Assembly (NCBI RefSeq): GCF_049306965.1
Contig: NC_133197.1
Span: forward strand, 1,557,501-1,621,500
Reading direction: 5' to 3'
Length of the DNA stretch: 64,000 nt
Origin: Danio rerio
Lineage: Eukaryota > Chordata > Actinopteri > Cypriniformes > Danionidae
Below the pieces are notes generated by a model. That model had not been told where the DNA came from. It did not search any database and saw nothing but the letters and a program-made list of their open reading frames with translations. The position numbers were made by a program, and so were the translations under genes. Positions within the stretch are counted from its first letter, which is position 1. Each line of letters opens with the position of its first letter. Positions 1-10,894 of the stretch are shown piece by piece.

Positions 1-1
1 G

Positions 2-211
2 CGACACCAGATGACTCACACCGGAGAGAAACCGTACAAGTGTGCACACTGCGACAAGCTATTTACTCGGACTGAACATCTGAAAGTACACATGAGGATC
101 CACACTGGAGAGAAACCGTGCACTTGTACTCGGTGTGGGACGAGTTTCGCACAATTAGCAAGCCTTAAATATCACATGAGGAGCCACACTGGAGAGAAAC
201 AGCCCGAATGA
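2..211 (+). CDS. C2H2 zinc-finger gene, 3' end of terminal exon (partial)
   Basis: The reading frame is open from the first bases and ends at TGA (209-211). It holds the tail of one finger ([11 protein letters not shown]), then two complete C2H2 fingers ([10 protein letters not shown]...HMRIH and [10 protein letters not shown]...HMRSH) joined by TGEKP-type linkers, and a short tail ending KQPE. This is the usual end of a multi-finger terminal exon. The start and any leader domain lie outside the window, so the subfamily cannot be assigned. The finger style ([10 protein letters not shown]) resembles the MSKPQ-type genes at 8636 and 15309 more than the FiNZ genes (inference). No polyadenylation signal stands out in the next 170 bases. 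Confidence 0.9.
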   Translation, partial: RHQMTHTGEKPYKCAHCDKLFTRTEHLKVHMRIHTGEKPCTCTRCGTSFAQLASLKYHMRSHTGEKQPE

Positions 212-1093
212 CACATTTGGAAAAATTGAAAATCGCAAACTCAAAGAGTAGGTACTCATTAACCAAACGGACTTGCTTATCGAGGACTAAAAGAGCAGGT
301 ACTCAGCCAAATCTTGTCAAGTATGAATGTAACAGGATCATTTCAGGTGTGGCAGAGGCCAGCTAGTGTGTGCTGTGCAGGTAAGCCTCACTCCTCTGAC
401 CTCTAAAGGAGCCCTAGCGACAGGTGCTAGAGGCCATGGTCTTTAACCTCCTTGGTAGAGCACAGGGCCGGAGTGCGACTCCTTTTTAGCTCTGGAGTTT
501 CAAGCCTTAGACCGGCCCACCTCAGTCGACGACTGCCTATATTAATATAGTGGCACACCTTTCGTGCAAATCCTTATGTACCACCTTTTGCAGCTTCAGT
601 TCCAACAACCAGTATTTGCAAAAAACGCGAGTAAGACCGAATCTTCTTTTAAAAAAGGTTTACTGAACAAATGCAAAAAAAAAAAATACAGAGTTACAAT
701 AGACTCGATCAGCTCGGTCAAAAAAACTGTGTTGCTTCCAACATCCATAACTGCAATCTGCCTAAAACGTATGAACTAATGACCTCATGACGTATTACTG
801 TCGGAAGCCAAAATACCAAATTAAAGGTTTTTAAATTATATCAATTACTAAATTATGCATTTTAGATAATACAATCACAATGAATTCTTATTAAATTTAA
901 ATATCAATTTTTATCATGTTTTAACCTTCACTAAATTATTATCACAAATGAATTATGCATAACTGGCTCTTACAATTAAAGTAACGTTATTTCCAGTTCA
1001 GTCTCAAATGACACTAACACGTCTTTTTCAAGGACACAGCTGCTTTAGAACTTCAAATGTTATTCATAAATATGAGCACGTTAATTCTTTATA

Positions 1094-1981
1094 GATATCC
1101 CAGAGTTCTTACGGGTGCTGGAAATCCTGGAAAATGCTTGATTTTTAACATAGTGTTTTCAAGTTTAGAAAAGTGCTTGGATTTTGGACAAAGTGCTTGA
1201 ACCTGCTTGAATTTGCAGGGCTCGAAATTGTAACCGTTTTGGTTGCATACGTGCACAATTTTGTCTTTGACCTCAATATTTATGTTTTAATTTGGTCTAT
1301 GTGACCTACATATATAATATGTGATCACAAATATATTTGGGAGCATTTGTGCGAGTGCATAAATTGTTGTCGTGTGACCAGTTTTCATTGCAAAATGTTC
1401 ACCGCATGCGCGCATTTGTGGAGTGCTTGGATAAGCCCAAACAATCTGAATTTGAATTGTGTTCAATTGAATTATTAACAATTGTAAGTTAATACTACTG
1501 ATTATGTCCTATTAGAAATGTTTTGAACGTCTGAAATTTAAGACAACTTAATTTTTTAAGTCAGATTTTTATAAACATATTTTTAAACCTGAAACGACAA
1601 TCCAATGACTGTAAAGAAAAAATAGCAATGCACATGAAATAACATGAACGACTGGTCATGAAAGGTTAGTATTACACCCAAACAAAATCTGACTGTGAGC
1701 TCATTTCTTGAGATATCAACTTTAGGTGGAAAGAGACCAAACTTAAAAGTATACTTCATCCAATAACTAAACTTTTAAAAAAAATATTTTTAAATAATTT
1801 TTGGGTGAACTATTCCAATAAATCCATGCTCTTAAGTGCTCAACAATTTTTAGTTTTTTAAAATAGCACAATAGATCTAAATGTGAAAAAGTATTTAACC
1901 GTGGTTATTAGGTGCTGGAAAAGCATACAAAAAGTGCTTGAAAAGTGCTGGAATTTGAAGTTGGAAAAGGTGTAAGAACCC
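1094..1981. repeat. Possible inverted-terminal repeat element inside the 3.4-kb hAT
   Basis: The left end AGAGTTCTTACGGGTGCTGG is matched in inverse by the right end GGTGTAAGAACCCT. Both ends carry clusters of AAAGTGCTTGAAA-like motifs (1130-1210 and 1915-1960). No target duplication could be read, so the limits are approximate and the family is unknown. Confidence 0.4.
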
Positions 1982-2067
1982 TAAAATCCAGTCCTTTGTA
2001 ATGGTCGTCACACACAAAAAAATATGTACCCCTACATAAGTAACCCAAACAGTATTTTATGTCTTAA

Positions 2068-3269
2068 AGGGTCACGAAACACCAAAACACATTTTTTGAG
2101 CTGTTGACAGTGGTATATGTGTCCCACACTGCTAAAAACACTATTAGGACACCTATATTTCACTAAAAAGTGTAAATTGGTTGTTATTGCGTTATTTCAA
2201 GCAAATTCGTACTTCCTGTTTGAAACGAATTTTTGAAGCTGCGTCACGGTCATGACATAATAGCGTGTATTCCAGCGTGCAGACTGGACGTCTGTGCCAG
2301 AGTGTGTCTTATTACGTCTTACAGTGTGATGCATTAATGCATGAGTAAGGCTTGGTTCAAACCAATCAGCGCGCTCTATTGTGCAACTTCATTAATATTC
2401 ATTACTGTCACAGTGTTTAGACGACAGAGACGCCACGTTGTGTTGGCAAAACAAGCGTGAAGTGTTGCTTTTATAGTTTGCTGCAGTTCAGTTTTGTTTT
2501 CATTTTCTCTCTGTGAGAGCTCAGACTTACGCTAGATTAACAGTGTACGCGACGCTCGACAACAATAACTTACGTGTCTAAGGAGGATTATTGTTTACCT
2601 GAGAGCTGTTCTCATCTGCAAACGCTGAGATCCTGATTCGCTTGTAGTCTCCTCTTAATAAAGACGCGGCTCTAGCTGCTGGTGATTGTCCTGTCTCTAC
2701 AGATTTGGTAAGTGAGCGACCAGTGCTCTTTGTTTATTCAGTTCGTATTTTATTCGTATCAAACAAACTATACAGTTACAACCAAACTATAACCTCGTGT
2801 TGGATTTAGTGACCGGAATAACACACGCGGCTTTCTGACGCTACCTGCCGAGTGCATCTTAGTTTCCGGGAAATGCTGAGTTTTTTTTCTCTCATTCGCC
2901 GTGCGGTATCAAACATTGCATGAAAAATACACGCTTAGAGCAGCTCCTCCAATCAAATATCTCGTTTGTCGTGAGGGACATGAATGAATTCCCTGAATGA
3001 AAGAGCCAAACTGTAGTTAAAGTCCACCATTTAATAATTTGGCAAATAATTCGACTACAGATGTCCATGTAAACACAGTCACATTGTCCGCTGTGGTTGT
3101 GTGTTTTGACTCTGAAATTCAGCACGCCCAAATAGACACTCCGATACCAAGCCGCTTTTCTTCCTCCGACACTCCCCCCTTAACAGAGCTTGACACGCCC
3201 CCTTTTCTGACTTTTTCCAAAGTAGAGGTGTGAAAACACCCTGCTGAAACGAGGGGGTTTCATGGCCCT
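2068..3269 (+). mobile_element. TTAA-flanked DNA transposon (piggyBac-like), copy 1 of 3
   Basis: TTAA at 2064-2067 precedes AGGGTCACGAAACACC, and the inverse (GGTTTCATGGCCCT) is followed by TTAA at 3270-3273. A TTAA duplication is typical of piggyBac elements; the superfamily is inferred from this alone. There is no intact transposase. Related copies: a 5' fragment at 22040-22327 (+) and an inverted copy at 18752-19507. Confidence 0.65.
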
Positions 3270-3300
3270 TTAACACTGTAAAAAACAAACATATTATACA

Positions 3301-3366
3301 CTGGTGAGGTTCGAACTCTGGTCTGCCGCGTCAAAGCATAACGTGCTAACTACTAGACAACGATGC
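3301..3366 (-). repeat. tRNA-like segment within the hAT element
   Basis: On the minus strand an A-box-like TAGTAGTTAGCACG and a B-box-like GAGTTCGAACCTC lie at tRNA spacing. The flanks do not form a clean acceptor stem. It corresponds to the tRNA-like stretch at 10227-10292 in the related 525-bp hAT, so it is part of that family rather than a tRNA gene. Confidence 0.55.
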
Positions 3367-4083
3367 CACTGTTAAGTTACGCATTGTTATCTGCTTCTAT
3401 TGATGTCTACTCTCTTTTCACCCTACTTTTTTTTTTATTTTTAATTTTTTTCCCCTTCTTAGATTTCTGATCAAGGTATGTCAGATTTATTAATGTGGTG
3501 AATCATCTGATTTTTATTGAGCAGGTGTAATATTCATTAATATTAATTAATATTCACTAAGGTGCCGCTGTTTGGGGTGGAATAGGGTGCATCCCGCAGG
3601 TTAATGATGATCATCATTAACCTACGGGCTGCATTTTGCTCACGGGGCTGCGAGAAAATAAATAAAAAGAGCGGCGCTGCGGCAAGTTAATGATTAAAAA
3701 GAGTGAGGCTATGGTCAAATAAACAAATAAATTAAAAAAGTGCAACTGCTGAGAGCGCAAGCTGCTAGGGACACCGGCCCTCGCAGCCAAAAAGCGGACC
3801 AGCCCACCGGGAATTCTCTCGGTGCTCCCGATTAGCCGATCCGGGCCTGGTAGAGCAACCAACTCCCATGCGGAAGGTCGCCAGTTCGATACCAGCTCGG
3901 AGCGGGTTGGGTGGCGTAGGACCGGCGGGGTCACACAGGCATATTGACTTCACTGTATTTTGTAAAGCGACAGTGGTTTTACCCAGTGTTTAGGGTTTCC
4001 GCGGAGTCTTAAGTCTAAAATTTAAAAATCTACATTTGTGGCCTTAAAGTCTTAAATTTGAGGTCTTAAACAGAGCTCGGTTG

Positions 4084-4488
4084 TAACGAGTGCTTATTTG
4101 AGTTACTGTTGCCTTTTTGTCAGCTGGAACCAGTCTGGCCATTCTCCTCTGGCCTCATCAACAAGGCATTTGCGCCCACAGAACTGCCGCTCGCTGGATA
4201 TTTCCTCTTTGTCGGAGCATTCTCTGTAAACCCTAGAGATGGTTGTGCGTGAAAATCCCAGTAGATCAGCAGTTTCTGAAATACTCAGAGCAGCCCGTCT
4301 GGCAGCAACAACCATGCCACGTTCAAAGTCTCTTAAATCCCCTTTCTTCCCCATTCTGATGCTCGCTTTGAACTGCAGCAGATCGTCTTGACCATGTCTA
4401 CATGCCTAAATGCACTGAGCTGCTGCCGTGTGATTGGCTGATTAGAAATTTGCATTAACAAGCAGTTGGACAGGTGTACCTTATAAAG
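4084..4488 (-). mobile_element. Tc1/mariner transposon 5' end fragment
   Basis: On the minus strand the 5' untranslated part (from about 4488, containing the CACTTTATAAGGTACACCTG motif) leads into a transposase N-terminus starting at 4354. It is truncated near 4084 and, at the other end, abuts a TG/TA microsatellite. A common teleost Tc1-like family. Confidence 0.75.
4103..4354 (-). pseudogene. Tc1-like transposase N-terminal fragment
   Basis: An 83-residue frame begins [18 protein letters not shown] and contains the paired-type helix-turn-helix of Tc1 transposases (LSISETADLLGFSRTTISRVYRE, then SSERQFCGRKC). The catalytic DDE domain is absent and the frame leaves the family sequence after about residue 70, so this is a dead fragment. 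Confidence 0.85.
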
Positions 4489-4496
4489 TGGGCAGT

Positions 4497-4553
4497 TTGT
4501 GTGTATGTGTGTGTGTGTGTGTGTGTATGTATATGTATATGTATGTGTGTGTG

Positions 4554-4620
<67 letters not shown>

Positions 4621-4631
4621 ATATGTATGTA

Positions 4632-4694
<63 letters not shown>
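4497..4694. repeat. (TG)n/(TA)n microsatellite
   Basis: A run of TG dinucleotides (4497-4556) grades into long TA runs interrupted by TATG units, up to 4694. The long Cys/Val/Tyr/Ile reading frames over it are artefacts. Confidence 0.95.
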
Positions 4695-4696
<2 letters not shown>

Positions 4697-5654
4697 AGAA
4701 TTCTTGTAATATTGTATTATATTGGCATCATTAGTGTGTTATCTTACTGTCAGCCATCCTAGAGTGATTTTCATCTTTGTTTACAGCTGTGTTTTAGCCT
4801 GGTTATTTTACACGATGCTCAAAATTTGAGGTTGTGAATTAGCATTTTAATTTATCTTTTACCTCATAAGTTACATGTTAATTTCATTAATTAAGGACCT
4901 CTCTAGGAAAGTGAAAGTAGTAATTTCGTTAGGTAAACAAAGCAACCAAAGAACAGAAATAAAATAATTACGCAGATAAGTAAATTAGCATAATATTCAT
5001 TTAAACAACACACAAAATATGCCACAGCCATGCGTGAAGTCACTAGACAGATGGAGCCAATGTGAGTACATCTTAATTTTCAGTCGAAATATGAAATCAT
5101 GTATACATTATTGAAAAATAGTTTCGTTTATTGACAACTGAAGGATTTATTAATATCTGAGTAAAGGAATGAATACAACCATTACAAATAAATAAATACA
5201 AGTCAACAACACATGAAATCAAGCTTTAATCTAACTTGTTCTAACACTCATATTACAGACAGTTTGGCCAGTTCAGGAGAAGATCAGCAGGTCTTCATCT
5301 GTGTTTGCCATCATCATCATCATCATGCCTCACTGCTGCAGTCAGACTGGATCAGGGTTGGCACATGAGGCCGTCCATGCCTGAGAAACGCAATTATACA
5401 GATGATGAAGAGAGCACAGCAACATCCGGCCCAGATGAGGACACACGGGCAGCTAGAGGGATGCACGGACTTATCCACTGCACTACAGCATCTCCAGAAC
5501 TCTGCTGTGCTTCGCCATGCCCACTGCGCTGAGGACATTGTAGATCATACCAAACGCATGTCAAAGACACCATGTGTGTGTGTGTGTTCAAAAATAAATA
5601 TTCCTCATTCTCCAAATGAATTGTTTTTATTTAGATTTATTGATGTTACATTTG
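4695..5654. other. Gene-free stretch
   Basis: AT-rich sequence with no recognisable gene. The 75-codon frame at 5305-5532 (starts MPSSSSSCLTAAV) has no family resemblance that I can see. An AATAAA sits near 5594, but no upstream exon was found. Confidence 0.5.
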
Positions 5655-5948
5655 GGCAGTGCAGTTGGTAGCGCTGTCGCCTCGCAGCAAGATTTGTGAT
5701 TCACGTTGGCAGTGGGTTTCCTCCGGGTGCTCCGGTTTCCCTCACAGTCCAAACACACATGCGCTATAGGGGGATTGATAAACTACATCGGCCGCAGTGT
5801 ATGTGTGTTAATGAGAGTGTATGGGTGTTTCCCAATGATGGGTTGCAGCTGGAAGGGCATCCGCTGTGTAAAACATATGCTGGATTAGTTGGCGGTTCAT
5901 TATGCTGTGGTGACCCCTGATTAATAAAGGGACTAAGCTGAAAAGAAA
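5655..5948 (+). mobile_element. DANA-type tRNA SINE
   Basis: Carries the DANA diagnostic blocks in order: GGTAGCGCTGTCGCCTC head, GGGTTTCCTCCGGGTGCTCC, CACAGTCCAAACACA, GGGTTGCAGCTGGAAGGGCA, GTGGTGACCCCTGATTAATA and GGGACTAAGC tail. Partly degraded in the tRNA-related head. Confidence 0.9.
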
Positions 5949-5955
5949 ACCACAG

Positions 5956-6118
5956 CCAATTCAGCTTATTCAATTCCCCTATAGCACATGTGTTTGGACT
6001 GTGGGGGAGCACCCGGAGGAAACCCACGCCAACACTGGGAGAACAAGCAAACTCCACACAGAAACTCTACAGACCCAGCCGGGACTCAAACCAGGTGATT
6101 GTGCTACCATGCTGCCTG
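5956..6118 (-). mobile_element. DANA SINE, 5' half, inverted
   Basis: Minus-strand copy of the SINE head through the CACAGTCCAAACACA block. It lies next to the plus-strand copy, giving an inverted SINE pair upstream of the first promoter. Confidence 0.85.
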
Positions 6119-6204
6119 ATCAGCTTCACACTTTCAATTAATTTGAAATTTCTCACAACTAAAACGAGATGGATTTAAACAAGTCATTTTTAAACACCAC
6201 AGCA

Positions 6205-6453
6205 GCTGAGATCAGCCAAATGTAATGAGGGTTATTAACTTATGAATTTCACTCAAAATTTACCTGCATTAATGATCACTTATTCTGTACCTTATATTAT
6301 TACAATTAACATGTTATTGATCATTTTAATTTCAGCGATGTCATGTTTCCATAGTATTTTTTTGTGTCTTGTGTGTTGTTAAAAATGGTACGCGGCTCCT
6401 TTAAGAACGGCTTTCCGCTTCCGGTTGCGTTTCTTCAGTTTGCGCCTGCAGAG
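6205..6453 (+). promoter_or_regulatory. Promoter and non-coding exon 1 of MSKPQ-type ZNF gene A
   Basis: About 250 bases align with 11655-11913 upstream of gene B: GCTGAGATCAGCCAAAT start, ACAGCGATGTCATGTTTCCA, TTGTTAAAAAT, CCTTTAAG, a TTCCGG-rich ETS-like block, then GAG|GTGAGTGATTTA. The splice donor GT is at 6454. Conservation between the two copies up to the donor supports a core promoter plus short first exon. The transcription start cannot be fixed from sequence. Confidence 0.6.
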
Positions 6454-6912
6454 GTGAGTGATTTACACTGAAGCTCCGTCTAAACAGCTTAATATGGGTT
6501 TGTTTGCTGCGGTAATACGTAAAACTTCGTGCTGAAATGCACATTACTCTTAATTAAACACATGAGCAGTTCGTGTGAATGATGTGCAGCTTGTGTTCAT
6601 GGAGAAGGTGTATTGAGTTGAGTCTGTGAGCTTTGTTTATATATGATTCCCTGTCACTGATAGGATTGTTTACAAACGCAAGAGAAAGCCACAGGTTCAA
6701 GCTTCTGTATTGTTTGTAGTTTATGTAAGGGTTATTTAATAAAATCCGAGCCTTTTGTGTCCCTAAGAAATAACCAGACATTGCCTTTCAGAAACGCACC
6801 ATACCTGCTGAAAAATCCAGCCTAGGATGGTTGGCTGGTTTTAGCTGATTTTAAAGGGGTTTTGGGCATTTCCAGCCTTAGCAGGTCAGGCTGGGGAGAT
6901 TCCCAGCTGAAC

Positions 6913-7767
6913 AGATGCACTTTACTCTCAGGGACTGATGTTTATAAAGTTTTTAATCTTCAAAATAAAGCATCGTAAGAGCTGAATAAAAGAAAGAAGT
7001 AATACTCATTACACATATCCTTGAAATTGTGTTAAACAAATGCTCAAAACAAGCCAAATAAACTGATAAATACACATTTACAGTCTCATATTCACTGTAC
7101 AGGCATAAAATATAAACGTTATTAACTGTATAGTGATACGTCTAAATAATTTGAATTGTTTTGACACTAACAAGGGCAATATTTAATGCAGTAATAATAA
7201 TAATAGTACTGCAATATAAACACCTTTAACAATTAATTTTAGCTCAATTGGTGATGTTATTTTTAGAAAGATAAATCTAAAACATATAAAATGACCAAAA
7301 GAAAGACCTTAATGGCTGTTAATGTCCTATTTGTAGTGCAAATTATAAGGAAATAGTAATAACACTAAATGACATGCCTTTTGTACAAAACTAACAAATA
7401 ATATTGATAACACTGATACTCAAAATCCTTATATATGTGCTAACAATTCAATGCTAACCAAAAGACCGTCAACAAACGATAAACTTTCAAGATAAACAGT
7501 CTTTTTAAATTTCACTGATTAACATATAAACAATACCGTGTGCCCTTCATCAGCCAGGAGCTAAATGTGAGGAAACCTTTTTTGACTGCCTTTAAGATCG
7601 TTTTAACAGAGAGCACTCCAAAGTCCTTTCCTTTCGTAGCACTAAACACTTCACCAAAAACTTCTTTAATGTGGCTATGTTTTAAGACAACAGCACCCTC
7701 TACTGGATGGAGGTAGAAGTGTCCATGATGGAACAATTTAAATGTCATCTACAACCAGCTTGAACAG
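6913..7767. other. Intronic gene-free stretch of gene A
   Basis: AT-rich sequence with no recognised family or coding potential. It lies inside the split MITE, so it arrived with, or as part of, the insertion (inference). Confidence 0.4.
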
Positions 7768-7770
7768 CTA

Positions 7771-8274
7771 AAGGCTGATTTATACTTCTGCGTCAAACGT
7801 CGGCGTATGCTACGGCGCCTCTCAAAAATTGTAACTACATGTCGCAACGACGCATGGCGCAAGCTCTGTGATTGGTCGGCTTGGTAGCGCTGACGAGTCT
7901 GGGCGGGACCAAGAGCCGCGCGGGCTGGACGCGAGCCTGATCGATTGTTTACAAGTGTGAAGTCCCTTAAAGGAGCTCCGGATGGAAATTTTTGTTTTGT
8001 GTTTACCTCATAGTTTAAGTTGTTGCTCGTCCGCCGGTTCCTGCCTCAAAATGAGCAAGTTTGAGCCACTTGTACATCCCGGAAGTGTTCAGGAAAAGCA
8101 AAACAGCAGCGAAGAAACTCGACACAGAGGAACATTTACACCTCACTGCCCACTAGCGTTTCGGAAGTGTTAATGCAGACCAACAGGGACAGCGCGCAGA
8201 AGTATAAATGCACAGCTACATGCGTTGCATGCGCCGTGGGTTATGCCGGGCACTTGACGCAGAAGTATAAACCA
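7771..8274. mobile_element. Terminal-inverted-repeat DNA element
   Basis: CTGATTTATACTTCTGCGTC at the left is mirrored by GACGCAGAAGTATAAACCAG at the right. The interior is GC-rich and non-coding. Superfamily not assigned because no target duplication could be read. Confidence 0.6.
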
Positions 8275-8635
8275 GGGTTTAGCCAGACTGGAAGCCCAAC
8301 CAAAACCAGCTATGTCCAGCTTAAACAAGGCTGGTCAAGTTGGTTTTAGCTGGTCATTTTCCAGCCCGTCCAGCTAAGACCAGGCTGGAAAGTGCCAAAA
8401 CCCCTCTAAAACCAGGCTGGTCGACCAGCTTAAACTAGCCAACCAGCTTAGGCTGGTTTAAGATGTTTTTTCAGCAAAAAAACATATTTTTTTTGCTAAA
8501 AAAAGAAAAAAAAATTGCATGGATTGAGATTCATAAATTTGCCCTAATCATCCTGAATTAATGCCTTTGTTGTTTACTTTCACTTTCTATTTAACTCCTT
8601 TACAGTGCAGTGTTCTTTATTTGAGACACGCCGTC

Positions 8636-9280
8636 ATGTCTAAACCACAGGAGAGCACATGTGAAGAGAAGACGAGTGCATGTTTCACCTGCACGGAGTG
8701 CGGGAAGAGTCTGTCATGCAAGAAGACGTTCAAGTATCACATGATGATTCACACCGGAGAGAGTCCGTACACGTGCACTGAGTGCGGGATGGGTTTCAAA
8801 CAATTACACAGCCTTAATCGACACATGATGATCCACACTGGAGAGAAACCGTACATGTGCACTCAGTGTGGGACGAGCTTCAGACAATTATACTACCTTA
8901 ATCGGCACATGATGGTCCACACTGGAGAGAGACCGTACAAATGTGATGAATGCAGCAAAACATTCCTGAGCGCTGCACATCTGAAGGACCATCATAGAGT
9001 TCATACAAAGGAGAAGCCTTATTCTTGTTCTGAGTGTGGGAAGACATTCACACGACAGACACATTTAAGACGACACGAGAAGATCCACAGCGGAGTGAAA
9101 AAGTATAAGTGCTTTGAGTGTGATAAGGCCTTTATAACGGGGGAAGACTTGAAACGACACCTGATGATTCACACTGGAGAGAAACCGTACAGCTGCCCTC
9201 AGTGTGGGAGGAGTTTCAGAGGCGCACCACACCTTAAAAAGCACATGAAGATCCACAGTAAAGAGAAACGGACCAAATGA
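8636..9280 (+). CDS. C2H2 zinc-finger protein, MSKPQ type (gene A)
   Basis: 214 residues. The leader MSKPQESTCEEKTSA is followed by seven consecutive C2H2 fingers, from FTCTECGKSLSC (residue 17) to YSCPQCGRSFRG, joined by TGEKP, TGERP or diverged linkers (TKEKP, SGVKK), and a basic tail KEKRTK. I chose the ATG at 8636 because the paralogue at 15309 begins with the same MSKPQ peptide and a splice acceptor (CTCCTTTACAG, AG at 8604-8605) lies just upstream. The frame is open further upstream only through intron. Exon 1 would be 6205-6453. No FiNZ, KRAB or other effector domain is visible. Expected nuclear DNA binder; target unknown. An ATTAAA near 9685 may be its polyadenylation signal. Confidence 0.9.
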   Translation: MSKPQESTCEEKTSACFTCTECGKSLSCKKTFKYHMMIHTGESPYTCTECGMGFKQLHSLNRHMMIHTGEKPYMCTQCGTSFRQLYYLNRHMMVHTGERPYKCDECSKTFLSAAHLKDHHRVHTKEKPYSCSECGKTFTRQTHLRRHEKIHSGVKKYKCFECDKAFITGEDLKRHLMIHTGEKPYSCPQCGRSFRGAPHLKKHMKIHSKEKRTK

Positions 9281-9448
9281 CACAGTTAGCAAAACATTTA
9301 TGTTTGTGGGGCGTGTCTGGACATCAGAAACCCTGGAATAAGAGACGACTGGATGAGGGAGATCTGTATTTGTGTTTTCCTTGCTTGATTTCATCACTGA
9401 AGACATGTTACACTGCATTTATATAAACCAGCTGAAGATGAACTAAAT

Positions 9449-9639
9449 CAGGGGTGGCCAACCCGGTTCCTGGAGAGCCACCTTCCTGCAGATTTAAGCT
9501 GCAACCCACATCAAACACACCTGCCTGTAATTATCACGTGTGTTCAGGTCCTAATTAATTGGTTCAGGTGTGTTTGATATGGGTTGCAACTGAAATCTGC
9601 AGGAAGGTGGCTCTCCAGGAACCGGGTTGGCCACCCCTG
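9449..9639. mobile_element. hAT fold-back MITE, 191 bp
   Basis: Nearly perfect palindrome from CAGGGGTGGCCAACCCGG to CCGGGTTGGCCACCCCTG, with exact 8-bp target duplication AACTAAAT (9441-9448 and 9640-9647). Confidence 0.95.
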
Positions 9640-9990
9640 AACTAAATGTGTTCAGTTGCACACCATGTGTGCAGCTTTATATCATTAAAAGTCCCTTGAA
9701 GTGTTTTGAAGTGTGTTTTGCTTTTATTTGATGTTTGATGTAATGTCAACCAGAGGGCGGGACATAGAATAGCTCCTCCTCTTTTAAATAAAAAAGCTGA
9801 TTTTGGGCATCACAGTGGGTAGCACAATTCCCTTACAGCAAGAAGGTCACTGGTTTGAGCCCCGACTAGGTCAGTTGGCATTTCATTGTGGAGTTTGCAT
9901 GTTCTCCCTGTGTTGGCGTGGGTTTGCTCCGGTTTCCCCCACAGTCCAAACAGATGCGCGATAGGAGAATTGGAAAAGATGAATTTGGCT

Positions 9991-10515
9991 CAGGCCCGGA
10001 TTGGCTAATCAGGAGGACCGGGAGAATTCCCGATGGGCCGGTCCGTTTTTTGGCCGCGAGGGCCGGTGTCCCTAGCTCCAGAATCTGTTGCTCTCAGCAG
10101 TCACACTTTTTAAATTTATTTATTTACTTGACCACAGCCTTTTTATTCATTATTCTATCGCAACTCTTCTCTTTTTATCTAGTTTAATGATGATAAAACT
10201 TAGTTGTGTCTCCTTACTCCATACAGTTGTTGTGGTCCGGCAGTTAGCACGTTAGGTTAAGACTCTGCGGGCCCGGGTTCGATCCTCATTAGAGTAGTGT
10301 TATGTTTTCATTTTTATTGTTAAGACATATAATACTGTTAGGGTTGTTGGACATTTGAAGTTCTAAAGCAGCTGTTTTCTCAAAAAAAGACGTGAAAGTG
10401 TCATTAGAAACTGAATTGGAAATGACCTTATTTTAATATAGTCAGTCGTAAACTGAGGTGGGCCGGTCTGAGGCTTGAAACTCCAGGGCTGAAAAGGAGT
10501 CCCACTCCGGCCCTG
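9991..10515 (+). mobile_element. hAT-type non-autonomous transposon, 525 bp
   Basis: Begins CAGGCCCGGATTGG and ends CCACTCCGGCCCTG (inverted), with exact 8-bp duplication ATTTGGCT (9983-9990 and 10516-10523) inside a DANA SINE. Same family as 463-3849. Contains a tRNA-like block at 10227-10292. No transposase. Confidence 0.93.
10227..10292 (+). repeat. tRNA-like block inside the 525-bp hAT
   Basis: An A-box-like CAGTTAGCACG and B-box-like GGGTTCGATCC lie at tRNA spacing. Acceptor-stem pairing is not convincing, so this is not called as a tRNA gene. Confidence 0.5.
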
Positions 10516-10894
10516 ATTTGGCTCTTGTGTATGTGTGTGAATGCAAGAGTGTATGGGTGTTTTCCAGTGTTGGGTTGCGGCTGGAAGGACATTAGTTGTG
10601 TAAAACATACACAAATGGATGTTCATTCCGCTGTGGCGACCCCTGATTAATAAAGGGACTAAGCCGACAAGAAAATGATTAGTGTTTTGTTTTATCACAG
10701 CTCTGCCAGTGAGAGTGGCTGAGCTCAAGTGCATCAAAAGAGAAGGGGGCGGGGCATGTCAGATACTAGAGAGCGTTTGATTGGTCAAGATTCGATGAGG
10801 AACTGAAATATGAGGTGGATAGAAAATAAATGTTTTTTCCATTTAGACAGTCGAACTACAAGCTTTGGATGTTTTATCAGTTTTACATCATCAT

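Larger units (their letters stand above)
463..3849 (-). mobile_element. hAT-type non-autonomous DNA transposon, about 3.4 kb, with nested insertions
   Basis: The element starts CAGGGCCGGAGTG and ends GGATCCGGGCCTG, an inverted pair. It is flanked by the exact 8-bp duplication GTAGAGCA (455-462 and 3850-3857), the hAT signature. The right 230 bases, read on the minus strand, match the left end of the 525-bp element at 9991-10515 (CAGGCCCGGAT-GGCTAATC, then a CCCGRTGGGC motif), and both carry a tRNA-like segment in the same relative orientation. No transposase was recognised. Its length is largely due to later insertions, including a TTAA-flanked element at 2068-3269. Confidence 0.8.
385..3940 (+). 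repeat. tRNA-like SINE or SINE-like repeat, split by a hAT element
   Basis: Left part at about 385-462 and right part at about 3850-3940 read as one tRNA-like sequence once the insertion is removed. An A-box-like TTGGTAGAGCAACC spans the junction, and a B-box-like AGTTCGATACC follows at about 3884. The split carries an exact 8-bp duplication (GTAGAGCA at 455-462 and 3850-3857). Not a functional tRNA gene; SINE family not named. Confidence 0.6.
6806..8480 (+). mobile_element. Fold-back MITE split by a later insertion
   Basis: The left piece 6806-6912 (TGCTGAAAAATCCAGCCTAG...) and the right piece 8276-8480 (ending GCTTAGGCTGGTTTAAG...TTTTTCAGCA) are the two halves of the same palindromic element seen whole at 19696-20070. 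About 1.36 kb now separates them. Confidence 0.65.
9807..10680 (+). mobile_element. DANA SINE interrupted by a hAT element
   Basis: The head and middle (9807-9982) and the tail (10524-10680, ending GGGACTAAGCCGACAAG) are collinear parts of one SINE. They are separated by the hAT at 9991-10515 and its duplicated target. Confidence 0.9.

Noticed and set aside
3617-3953. Minus-strand frames of 105 and 62 codons
   Set aside because: They run across a hAT terminus and a tRNA-like SINE.
4474-4762. Three overlapping long frames rich in Cys, Val, Tyr, Ile
   Set aside because: They are translations of a TG/TA microsatellite.
5305-5532. 75-codon frame MPSSSSSCLTAAV
   Set aside because: No family resemblance, no splice or promoter context and overlapping frames on both strands of similar length.
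10227-10292. Candidate tRNA gene (also 3301-3366 minus and 3850-3940)
   Set aside because: A-box and B-box-like motifs only; no convincing cloverleaf, and they lie inside transposon or SINE families.
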